This document shows positions 1 through 11,300 of a stretch of DNA of 64,000 bases, in pieces. Position numbers and translations under genes: made by a program. Location: positions 372,001-436,000 of the forward strand of contig CM035319.1 of assembly GCA_000497125.2 (NCBI GenBank), given 5' to 3'. Source of the DNA: Spironucleus salmonicida. Taxonomy: Eukaryota; Fornicata; Diplomonadida; Hexamitidae. Under the pieces are notes generated by a model. It saw only the letters and a program-made list of their open reading frames with translations. It searched no databases and was not told the DNA's origin. Position 1 is the first letter of the stretch, and each line of letters opens with the position of its first letter.

Positions 1-1
1 C

Positions 2-3000
2 TACTTCGCGCACCAGTCGATGCACCAGCTCATGTCGGCGAAGGTGCAGGAGCCGATTTACTCGCTCAACTACTCGCAGGAGACCGACTGCTTCATTGTG
101 TGCCTCAAGGACAACCTGGTGCAGCTGGTTAACCGGTAGGGAAACGTCGTCCACAAGATCAAGACTACGAGCATGCCGGTCGCCGCTGCGACGTTCAGGC
201 CCCATATTGATGATTACAACAGTTATGGGTTCGATTTGCGGCCTTCTTAAAGCGGTTGGAACCTGATCGTTTCGGGGACTGACCGGAAGCTGTCAATTTA
301 CAATAACAACCAGCTCATTAACGCAATTCCCACGGAGAACGTGCACACCGTAATTAAAACGAATAATATAATTTACTTCAGGAGGCAGCGCGTCCAGCCT
401 GCGATTTTCACTGGAGATGACAAGGGGTAGGTTCATTTTTGGCGGCTTAACGGCTAGGATTTGACTTTAGAAGAGGAAATTCCCGAACATAAATTAAAAG
501 TATTTGTGGAAGAAGATGAAATTGAGGATGACGAGGAGGGGACAAATGAGGACGATGACCCTTAGATTCTAGTGGAAGTTAATGCGACAGATTCAGAGAA
601 CATTGCAAAAAAGAAATTTGAAGAATATAAAAAGTATCAGGAACTAGCGCTGAAGATGCAAATTGCCGCGTAATCATAATAGTTATCACCAACACCGATT
701 TGGTCTATTCAAGCTCACAAAAACTGGGTGAATACAATTATTTTAGAATTTATGGAAAATTCTGGACAATTTCTTTTAGCCTCTGGATCATCAGATGGAT
801 CAATATGTACTTTTGATGTAAATTAAGGTATTAAGGCAGCCAGTTTGTTAAAGCATTCTAATGTGTCGTCTTTAGCGTGGCTTCACCAGAGAGGACTGTT
901 AGTTTCAGTAGGTTCAGATCGCCAATTGAATATTTGGGTACCGTCATCTACACAAAATCACGTAACTTCACCTTAAGCCCCAATAGCATCGTTACCATAT
1001 TCTAATCATCCTTATATATCAGTTTTTGCATCTAAAACTAAGCCTGAGTTTCTTACAGTTGATGTAGTAGGAAATATATAATAGTGGGATATACGAAAAC
1101 TTGAACCCGTTTTTACGATTGTTGGAAATGCTTCAAGAAATGGAAAAGCAGTTTCTGCTGCATATAATGATCGTTCCGGACATATTTGCACTGCCACAAA
1201 TATGCTAGCTATTGCATATCCTTAAAATGCAAATTAATAAATTTAAATCACCCAATCTACTATTGAAAATGTTGCGATTTCGAGCTTAAATCCAGGTATT
1301 GTTATAGCTTCAGATCAAATTCTTTATATATGGGATTTAAGAAGTGGTAAATGTGTCGGTTAGATAGAAAATTTCATTTTTTCTGGTAAAACGGTAATGG
1401 AAGGAAAAGAAAGTGCAATCGGAACCATAATTGGAAAGGTAGATAATTCTGACACTGTAGGTTTAAATGTACTTTAGAATATGAATGGGGTTTTTAGCTC
1501 AGATCGAACGGGTGCTATAAATTTAATTTCTGGCATATAAACCTCTGAAAAAGAAACTCAACTAGAAATAAATTAAGGGACTGTGGAGGTGAAAAAGCAG
1601 GTTACTGCATTAAGTTTATCTCTTAATGGGTAGTATCTTGCTATAGCAACTGATGACGAAAGAATTGTTTTTTATCAAACATAAAATGGGTAAATGCTAT
1701 TGGAATTTCAAAGGAGTAAAGATGCAAAACCGGAATAAAGTGGTATGTTTGTAGAATAATATCAAAAAATGAATAAGGCAAAATCTATGTATTAGAAAGT
1801 TAAAGCAACAATGTAATTTTAAAACGATAAATTAGATAATTAGGAGTAAAATGTGGAAAATATTAAAAACTTTGGAGTTTGTACTGACATATTCTTTAGT
1901 GAAAGTAATTGTATGGAATTTTGGGTTTGCTTTAAGGAAAAAAAGATGATTATGACATATAAGTTTACTAGTAAAGAAAATTATTAATTAAATGCTAAAT
2001 TTAGATATAAGCAATAATGGAAGTCTTGTATGTTCAATGCATAGAGAGGGTAGTTGGTGTTATTAGTTGAAAATGATATTTCTATAATTTAATTTGATGG
2101 TTCACCATTAGTAAAAACTAGTATCTCTGTCGAAATTAAATTTATTGATATTTCGGATGATATGATTATGATAATATTAGATAATGATTTAGTTTAGTTT
2201 ATTGATTATGAGAGTATGAATATATTTGCTTATGTAAAGATTCCAGAGATTTCTAACTCTTTGACAGTTAAATTTAGTTAGCAAAATTAAACTTTATTGT
2301 AAGTTAATGATTGCAGCTCGGTCATAACATATAATATCAATTTTAATACTGCATTCTAAAATTACAAAACCTATAAGAAATAGAGCAAATCATTAGATAT
2401 CCATATTCCTTTAACTGTTACACAGTCAATATAGGATTTTACGTACTAAGCAAGTTTTACATCCCGTCGAATAACTTTTAATGTATTAGAAATTTCAGAA
2501 GCCAAGGAAGCTGGATTTGATGTTCCTTAAAATAAAGATTTTTGTTAAGAAATCTAGTTTGAAATCTTGAATTCATTATCTTATATAGATGAAACTAAAT
2601 TCACGGATATTTGCCTAAACGAAGTGTATTATCATTAGTTGGCTAATTTATTTGTAATTTCAACAGCACTAGGATATGTTTTATGCTTTTCAGCTATTTC
2701 AGGTTAGTTTGTATAGTTTTTGACCCTTACAGGATGGGAATATGAAGCAAAAGCATAAGCTAGCTATCTTCATAAGAGAGTTGTTCCAAGTACTTATCTT
2801 AATAGAGTTATTTAAGAGAATGATGAAAGACTATAAAAAGCCCAAGAATTTTAACATCATATAGGAGATAAATTAAATGGTAAAGAGCCTATTTTAGATT
2901 ATATTGAGAATATAACAGATAGATAAAGGATGAAATCCAGTATTAATGCTATAAGTGAAGTTTTCTGGAAAGATGTTGAAAATTATAATTAAAAGAAGAT

Positions 3001-3364
3001 AAAAATGCAGTAAACCGATAAAAATATAAGTTAATAACTCAAGTCAGGAACTTAAAGAATCATGTAATCATAATTAGAATCTAAAGAGTTATTTAGAGCT
3101 AAATCTTAGTTAAACTCACCTATTAGGAAATAACTACCTACTATACCAAAATCGTAAGGAAGAATGGTGTTAGCACGAGCTATATCATAAGCGTCTACTA
3201 TAGCATAAGAAACAAACTATAGATATTAAAAGGAAGTTAAAACTGTCAAATTTGATATTAATAATATAGAAAAGCGTATTACTGAAAATGCTAAGAAAGT
3301 AGAACTACCCACTCTCTTAAATATGACGAAAAGAGATCTAGCATAAAAATATAAAAAAGAGTGA
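2..3364 (+). CDS. WD40 repeat protein (5' end outside window)
   Basis: Open from base 2 to TGA with TAA/TAG read as Gln; about 1120 residues are visible and the start lies upstream. The N-terminal two thirds looks like a double WD40 beta-propeller, with blade-like segments such as LLASGSSDGSICTFDV, LLVSVGSDRQLNIWV and VVGNIQQWDIRK. An acidic linker (EEDEIEDDEEGTNEDDD) sits near residue 175. The C-terminal 300 residues are basic, Gln/Ser-rich and probably helical. Large WD40 proteins of this layout are common among flagellar and scaffold proteins, but I cannot assign an orthologue. The first 350 bases are much richer in GC than the rest. The stop is preceded by GAG, giving AGTGA. Confidence 0.85.
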
Positions 3365-3491
3365 TCACATTTTTATATACCACAGCTGCATATGAAAAAA
3401 CTCAAGAATTTTCTCTCCACATAAATTTTAGATAGAATTTAAATAAAAATATATAATAATTATATTCACCCCCTCCCTCTTTCTAAAATTT

Positions 3492-4130
3492 ATGATGAGA
3501 GATTCTGAGAAAGATTAAAAAGTGTTTGCCGCTTTGAAGTATACACTGATTCATTATTTTGGTTTTGCAGAAAATATTATTTCGACTCCATCAGATTTAG
3601 TGTCTGTTTACGAACTTAATAAACGTCTGGTTAGCAAATAAAAAGGTGTTATGGAGTATACATCAACAGTGTTATAAGACTGCTTTAATTTGCCAATGTC
3701 AGCCAAATAACTATCCCATTATTACGCAAAAACTTTCTCTAAGCATGGGAAACTCCTTACGGTCTCAAAATCTGGTAAAGTAGACAAGCTTAGAGAAATC
3801 ATTAGGTTAGGGTTCCCAGGGCGCCGTAAATGCGAATTAGTTACTGACTGTATGACTGAGCTAGAAAACTAATATGCTAAGTCTGCAGTTGAAGGTTTCG
3901 TCTATAGAGAATGGAAGTCTCTTGAAGACTGCAAAGGAAATTATATACAATAACCATTAATTTCTCAAAAATCAGACAGACTCTTTAAAGATGAAGTTTA
4001 CTTACGAGAAGATACTTTTACACCCCTCTGCTCATAAATTTTAGATAAATCTTCTAGTGAAAAATACTCTCCATCCACCCGATCTTTTGCGCTAGATCTG
4101 TTGGTAACATGCGTTAGAGGATTTGAGTGA
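3492..4130 (+). CDS. hypothetical protein, 212 aa
   Basis: Starts at a double ATG (MMRDSEKD) after a pyrimidine-rich leader (about 3468-3486) and runs to TGA at 4128-4130. I do not recognise the family. The protein looks soluble and mixed alpha/beta, with basic patches (KLREIIRLGFPGRRKCEL) and several cysteines, and has no signal peptide or membrane segment. It is convergent with the SET gene, with only 10 bases between the two stop codons, so the 3' UTRs must overlap. The stop context is GAGTGAAAA, matching the AGTGA pattern found at many stops here. Confidence 0.75.
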
Positions 4131-4140
4131 AAAAAATTCT

Positions 4141-4779
4141 TCATTTTTGGTCCATATAACCGTTACAATTGTCACATCCACAGTAACAAATTGCCCTTTT
4201 CATACCTGACACGTACCTCATATTATAATTATAAGTAATTTCTTCCCCAATTAAAATATCCCGCACTGCTAGTAAATAAACATGACCATTTTGTTATTTT
4301 GATAATGCATTAGGAGAACAAGAGTGATTTGCAAATCGTGCGCTATTACCTGTAAAAGTAGCGTCAATGACTGACGTTTTCTAACCAATTCTAAACATAT
4401 AAGTCGAATCAAAACCGTATTCCATAAGCTTTTTCTCAGCTAAATCGGCTAGCGCTAATGAGTTATACATGATACCTTAGTACTCACAAATTGGTGTCCC
4501 TTTCTGTAGTATACGGTTAGCGAATAGGCCGTATCCATGGATAGAAGACCGCTTAACAATAATTTTTGGAGGTTATTAAAATTTTTACACAATGCATGTT
4601 TAGTGACGATATCCAGACGATGGTTTTGTTAGTGATGAGCAGAATTTTTATTACTCGAAGTATAGCTTTCTCTACGTCGAAAGATCTAATGGATGTATAG
4701 TGAGACATTTAGGTGGCAACTTGTTAATTTGTAGCTAAGATACTTCAAAACCAATTTAACCGATGTCAAGCAATTTCAT
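4141..4779 (-). CDS. SET-domain lysine methyltransferase, 212 aa
   Basis: A compact protein made mostly of one SET domain. Visible motifs in order are HGYGLFA (about residue 80), NHSCSPN (about 150, the SAM-binding pseudoknot), GEEITYNY (about 180) and a post-SET zinc motif CYCGCDNC (about 200). With all catalytic blocks present it should be an active S-adenosylmethionine-dependent lysine methyltransferase, probably on histones, of the SET1/SUV39/SET2 superfamily with a post-SET cysteine cluster. Substrate specificity cannot be read from the sequence. About 75 residues precede the domain and hold no recognised reader domain. It is divergent from the next gene over a 90-base A+T spacer and convergent with the upstream unknown gene. 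Confidence 0.85.
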
Positions 4780-4869
4780 TTTTACAAAAATTAACTATTA
4801 TACTATATTAATAATAGCAGTCTTATGAATATTAAATTATAATATATAGAATAAGCAATTATTTTTAAA
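4780..4869. promoter_or_regulatory. divergent spacer with TATAATATA-type element
   Basis: This 90-base spacer separates the starts of two divergent genes (SET, minus; coiled-coil, plus) and must hold both promoters. It is almost pure A+T and contains TATACTATATTAATAATA near the minus start and ATTATAATATATAG near the plus start. Similar TATAATATA runs occur in many other start-proximal spacers of the window. By analogy with the short A+T-rich initiators of Giardia this may be the core promoter; that is inference. Confidence 0.4.
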
Positions 4870-6546
4870 ATGTCACTAAAACCGCTTCCAGAAGAAATAA
4901 CAGATAAAACCTGTTCATTTTGTGGGGTTTCATATCTCATTATGCACGAAATTGAAGAGTTAAAAAATTAAATTGATGACTTAACACGCCGTCTAGCATA
5001 AGAAACAAGGAAAAATAGCAGTTCTAGGTAACAAGAAAACAACTCAAATAAATCTATATAAAGTCTAGCAGAACTTAATACATAGCTTAATAAAAGCTTA
5101 GAATAAAGTCAGGAGCAACTCGCAAAATACCGCAAAGACTTAGAGTTACAAAAAGACTTAATCGATGAATTTGAAAAAGAAAATATTATTTTAAAAAGAG
5201 GAGTTTAACATTTAAAAGTTGAACTCTCAGACTTTAAGAAATAATTAAAAATTTAAATTTAAGGCTATTAAACTGACAATAGCATTTAAATTATTTGTTC
5301 GGTAGAAAAAATAATAGAGATTAAAAATAGTGAAATCATTGAAACAAAATACGAAGTTAACAAACTTGAACAATAAAATATAATATTATAAACAGAGATT
5401 AAAAGTATTACTGAAATATTAGAGAGTACTCAGCAAAATTCATAGAAAGTCTTACAAGAAAATTCAGATTTACGGTTAATTTTATAAAATAGAGATATGG
5501 AAATTCAAAAACTTAACAATTTAATAGATAAGTTAAATCTAGATAAAACAGAGTAAGATTAAATAATTGCTAATCTCAACTAGTAAATACAGATTCTTGA
5601 AAACCAAAATAAAAAAATTTTAGCGTCGTAAACTACAGATTAAGACTTAACAAATCAGTTATAAATAAGATTAAATTAGCTTCAAGCTGATTATGATTAA
5701 TCATGTAAGCTTCTAAGTTCTGTAACGAATCAACTGAGAGATAGTAACTTACAATATATTGAATTGTAAACTGAATCAAAATAAATGCTCGAAAATACGA
5801 TTTCTGCAAAGGATGAGTTTATTCTTAATCTTAATAACCAGCTGAAGTAGCTCAAACAATAACTACTTGACACAAATTCTTCGTCGACTTATCAAACGCA
5901 ACAACTAGAAGACTTATTGCAAAAAATTCAGTCTTATAAAGAACATGAAAGCCTGTCCAGCACGTAAATTTTAGAGTTAAAAAGCAAATTACATTCTGCC
6001 AATATGACTATTGAACAACAAAAAGACTAAATTTAGTCCAAAACTGATACTATTGAAACACTCACACATCAAACCACCGATCTAACTGCTAAAAATAATC
6101 AGATTAAAACTGAAATAAGTGATTTATAACTACAGTTGTAAGACATTTCAATTAAGCAAAATTAAGCGTCTAAGAATTATCTTAGTCAAATTGATTAGCT
6201 GTAAACTGATATAAAGCAGAAACTCGAGCTGGTACAGTAGAAGTCAAATGAAATATTCGACTTAGAAAATTAGCTTAAAAATTTGGGTAAAATGATTGAA
6301 AATATGGAAAACTTAATCGAAAATAACAAAAACCAGCAAAATAATGACTAGTTAGAGCAGGAAAATACGAATTTGAAGGCGAAGCTGAAAGCGTTGCAGC
6401 AGACAGTTTTACACGAGTGCAAAGAGCGGAATGAATTGATGCGGACTCTCAGTTAATACAGGACGCAACTGTCGGAATTAGGAGTAATGAAGACACCGAA
6501 TTAATTGCCTTAAATTAGGTAAAATTCAAATAGGAAAGTGGAATGA
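4870..6546 (+). CDS. coiled-coil protein with Cys-x-x-Cys N-terminus (LEKR1-like), 558 aa
   Basis: The N-terminus reads MSLKPLPEEITDKTCSFCGV, then SYLIMHEIEELK; the rest is one long heptad-rich coiled coil with abundant Gln, Lys, Glu and Leu. As I recall it, the Cys-x-x-Cys-Gly-Val-Ser-Tyr-Leu-Ile block followed by coiled coil resembles the conserved N-terminus of LEKR1-type proteins, which are linked to cilia or centrosomes; I treat this as a moderate match. The body is AT-rich with mostly TAA/TAG glutamines, while about the last 130 bases are GC-rich and use CAG. The ATG follows an A-rich AAAA context. Confidence 0.8.
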
Positions 6547-6586
6547 TATATTTGTACTATTATATTAAATAAAATGTTACCAATTA

Positions 6587-8371
6587 ATGATACCATAGTT
6601 TGATATTAAGGAACATGATCCGTGTAATAATCAGAAGCAGAATTTCAGTAGCTTAAAACCATCATTATTTGCCTAACAAGCTTAAAATGGGCCACCAAAA
6701 ATATTTAAATGCAATATACAATAAAAGCCAATTATTAAGTAAAAAGAAATAGTAGAAGCAGTTACGATATAAGATATTCACGCTCATTTCAGTACCTCTC
6801 TTTAAGAAGCCGAGTATATACTCTAAGCGACGTCCTCTAAATCTTCATCAGTAAGAGGTAATGCATTCGTAGCACTTTCTGGTCTTCTCAAATAGGCTGA
6901 TTTGCCACTTTTAAGATGGTTCTACCATTCTGAAACCAGCCCAGTTACCCAAGCTTTTACCTTAATAGAAAAATACCCAAAAGATGCCTAATATCCACTT
7001 TAGCTTATTTCTGAAATGGCCGTTGGGGACGAAAACTATATAAACGAACTGGCTCTACCTTTCATCTAATAGTTTCCCAAATTCATAGTGCGAAAATAGC
7101 TTGGAGTCTTTCATGACAACATTGAATTTGGCTTGGAAGTTCTATCCAACGTTATAAACAACGTAGGTGACGAGTCGCGAAATTTGATATTTTTGATATT
7201 TGAGAGATTTTACACTAACTAAAAGTATATTACAGACCTCTTTGAGGGTGAGGTTACGCTCCAGCTGGAGCAGATAAAACGAAACGGTAACTTTCTCAAC
7301 ATGGCAGGCAGAATAGCGCTGCGCAACATCAAGCGCCCAGGATTAGATTTTAGCGTAATTGAGCTCCTCATGGCAAACTACGACGACTCGATTTAAGGGT
7401 ACGAAATTCTCTAAGTACTAGTCATGATTTGTGCGTACGTACTAAACGAGGAGCGGGAAGACGAAATTACGCTATTCAAGAAGTTCGTATCCTAGTAAAA
7501 AATCAACAGCTAAACACAGAAAAACAATATTGAGCAGCTATCGAAGGTAGCCTATATCCTAAAAGTTCAGATAGATGTCGATGATACATTTCTGGATGAG
7601 ACTTAGCTAAATTTAGAGCAAATTTTAACAAATTATCCATTTTTCATCAAAAACTGTGAAGAATATTTACGAAAAACAGATGACTGCTTGTTTGATAAGG
7701 CTATCAGTGCCGTTTTTGATACTTTTAATCATACTTAATTGAATAATTTATCACGCGAAAAATCTTTGTTTTTAGAAATTCAAGCTCCCTAAATAAGAAT
7801 TAGCGATCATTTACTGAATAAAATTAGTTTCTTGCACTTATTTAATAAATAATAAGTTGATAGTTCACTTCCAAAGTCGTTTTATTACCTAACTAATGCA
7901 TTCTCGTCGGATATTGACTATTTAAGTCAGTAATATGATTATAAATTTACAGATGAAAGGGTTCTTAATTCGTATGAAGCAGGTTATATAGGAGTTTTTA
8001 TGTTATAGGAATTTAAATTTCAAAAATTCAGTTCTCTTATTAAAAAGCTAGGTAAAAATGCATAAGATTTGTCGTTTATTCTAAATCTAGTAAATACCCT
8101 AGACGATACTAACTAGTAGATACCCACATCTTTATTTGATCTTTTTGATAATAGCAAACTATCATTGTTTAGTTAAACTGAGGTTTTCACGAAAGGAAAA
8201 ATATATAAAAAATTTTATAGTGTTTATTTTGAATTTATGCTTAGTTTAATACAATAATAAATTTTTATGGACTATAAATAAGTTGAAAAATTAATTTTCT
8301 TTGCTGATATATCTGATATTGAACTTCAAAGAGTTATGATTGACGTAAAGAAATTTTATAATATTTAGTGA
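6587..8371 (+). CDS. hypothetical helical-repeat protein, 594 aa
   Basis: ATG at 6587 opens a frame to TGA at 8369-8371; the slightly earlier ATG at 6574 meets a TGA after nine codons and was rejected. The protein is rich in predicted helices with repeated hydrophobic pairs (for example VRGNAFVALSGLLKQADL), suggesting HEAT or ARM-like folding, and has no membrane segments. The block near residue 75-110 faintly recalls the C-terminal domain of RPAP1, an RNA polymerase II assembly factor, but I would not name it on that. It lies tail to tail with RPB1, 17 bases apart. The middle of the gene (about 7200-7460) is GC-rich. The stop is TAG TGA, giving AGTGA. Confidence 0.8.
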
Positions 8372-8388
8372 AAGAATTAATTTATCAC

Positions 8389-11300
8389 TCAGAACAGATC
8401 ATTTTAATCATTAACATTATTACCAGCGTTCTAAGAGCTAGCAGAGTTGCTTAGTGAATTTGCTCCACTTCTGCTACTTCCCATACTTCTGCTCCTTTAA
8501 CTGATAATAGAATTATGACTAGCAGAACTTCTACTAGAATGGGAATTGTCGAGTGAATTAACAGCAGCTCTAGCATATTCATCATTTTCATAATGAATTA
8601 CTGCAGATGCACTATTACTTCTTCTAGAAAGTTAGTTAGACAGCTAAGAAACATGAGAACCAGAGTTAAAATGAGATCCAATTCTTGAACCATTGTTGGA
8701 TAAAAATGAATTACTTCTCATAGATCTTTACGAACCAGCGGAAATGGATCCTATAAATCCAGCCGATAAAGCACCCATAGCAGAAAATTAGGCAGAATAA
8801 ACATTGTTATTAACTGACATTTCAGCATGAGAAACGTTATCATTTTTAGCTTATTATGATTATTACATAGACAATAAAGCAGACTGAGGATGCGCAGTTT
8901 CTGGTGGCTACGGAAGTACAGACGTATCTAAAAGTAAATCAAAGGCACCAGTTCCATGCCTCATTTCAGCTCCCATTAATACAGCTGAAGAAATGGCCTG
9001 GCAATTGTCTTTAAGTGCAAAAGCTCCAGCATCTAAAAGAACATCGCCTGGCTATTCGAAAGAAGCTTGAGTAAGAACACCAGTATCTGTAATATGCATA
9101 CCATGGCGATTAATCGATACCATTTTACCATCTTAGGGATGGGACATCATGATATCTGCAAGCATAGAAAAGTGACGACCATTTAATCCGTCAGAAGGCA
9201 GAGTAACACGCATTTCTTTAACTAATAAAGAACGACACGCCTCAGTACCTAATACAGTATAAATTTCTGGAAGATCATTGCAATATGTACGGTATGAATC
9301 TACACCTTCCATGTTCAAAACGGATAGCAAATCTGACCCCTCTGTTCTGATAAAAAGCTCTTTAATAACATCATTCGATACATCTCCATCAGTATATTTC
9401 AAATTTTTGAAATAAATACCACCATATCTATCGATATAATTTGTATCTTCAGAATCTGCTTATTTTGAAGGAGAGCAATCATCTAGACCATACCCAATAA
9501 CTGGAGTATAGTTATCTCTAAATACCTTTTTAATACTTTCTAATCCGCCAATATGTATTTTTTAAATGATATCATTCATTTCAATAGCCTCCTTAATATC
9601 TACTGTTAAAATTTCAGGATCCAATAGTGGCCTAACTCTAATAACTATTTGACCAATACCATTATAATAACTTACAAGTGGGCCACCAGTTTCATCTGTA
9701 ACATAAAAATATGCACTAATAATATCAGAAATATGTTGAACTGTAAATCCAGCATCTTCCTTCTCAATTAATTTCTTGAGAGATATTTCATATCTGATAA
9801 CAAACGGAGAAGTTTCTTCGACACATTAGCAGAACCCAAACTATTCCTTAAGACTGAGCCAATGCTTATCTTATGGAATTAATGAATCTGAATCTAGTGG
9901 ATCAAACTCAATTGCCCATGAATCAATTAAGTCGGAAAAATAAGTATTTTCTAATCTAGCAGCCAACTCCATTAATTTTTAACCTTATAGTGATTGTCTT
10001 TCCTTATCCTGGTCTTATGTTTCAGCAAAGATATCTTTCTTATCTAAATCTAAATAAATAGACATAATAGGAATAGGAGTATTTCTAAAATCAATTAATT
10101 CTTTAAGGCGTGGCAAACCTAATGAACCTAGCGCAGAGGTACCAGCAGTATGGAAAGTATTAAGTGTCAATTAGGTTGCAGGTTCAGAAATAGAGTGCGA
10201 AGCTAGCGGGCCAACAGGTTCGCCAGGCTAACAAGCAGACTTTAAAAATTTATATTATAATTCCTCTATAATTTAATCAAACTAAGATCTTTTTAACCGA
10301 AGATTAAAAACAATATTTTTGCTGCATAATTACTAACGCAATATTACTCTAAATAACTTAGACTCATTGTGCTTTCTCTATTTCATAAATGAAATAAGTT
10401 TATTTACCTCCTATACAACATAAATAGGAGATAAGTCAGTTTATCTACTCTCATTTATATTAAGATCTAATTTATTCTTAACTATCTACTTGTTAATAAC
10501 ACGTTTAATATCACAAATTGTTGTCTTGGTACCTATATCGTTACTAGATAAAGTGTTATTTACTTTAAGAGAGTAAACTTCAATATTATGCATCCAAAAT
10601 CTTTCTATTAGTAGAGATAAATACTCTAGTTTTAATAAAGTAATGTTTTGTTCGCCAGAAAGAACTTAAGTATCCTCGATAACAGAGTTAACATCTACTT
10701 TAGTATTGTTCAAATAAGTTTTAACGTGAAATTAAAGATATGTCTATAACGAGTTTATGCTGAATAAATCTAAGTCTACATTAATACTAAATTAATTAAA
10801 TATTTGATCTTAGAACTAAAAATCTGCTATACCAATTTCATTTACATTTTATAATCTATCAATTAATTCTATGAATGAAGGAATATTAAATTCTTTTTGT
10901 TTTTGCATACCAAAAACTTCTGCTGTTAAATTTTTACAAGATTCTTCATAGTTGATAAAGAATTCTTTCGAAAATTGCTTATCTGAAAATCCAATAGATT
11001 TATAAGATTACGTTTCACACATATGTGGATCTAAACTATCATCCCCATATCTAAACTAAACTATATGGTTAACATCATTTCTAACTGAATTATCATAAGC
11101 TAATCCTAAGGATTCCATATTCTTCATCATTTTTCTTTCAACATAACCACTATCTGCAGTTTTAATAGCAGTATCACATACACCTTCTCTACCTCCAATC
11201 ATATGGAAGAAAAATTCACAAGGATCAAGTCCAAACATATAACTGTGTGCAACATATCCTCTAGAAGCCATATCAAAATTATACGGCAAGAAATGAGGTA

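Noticed and set aside
6574-6603. ATG at 6574 as start of the 594-residue gene
   Set aside because: Meets TGA after nine codons; the next ATG at 6587 opens the long frame.
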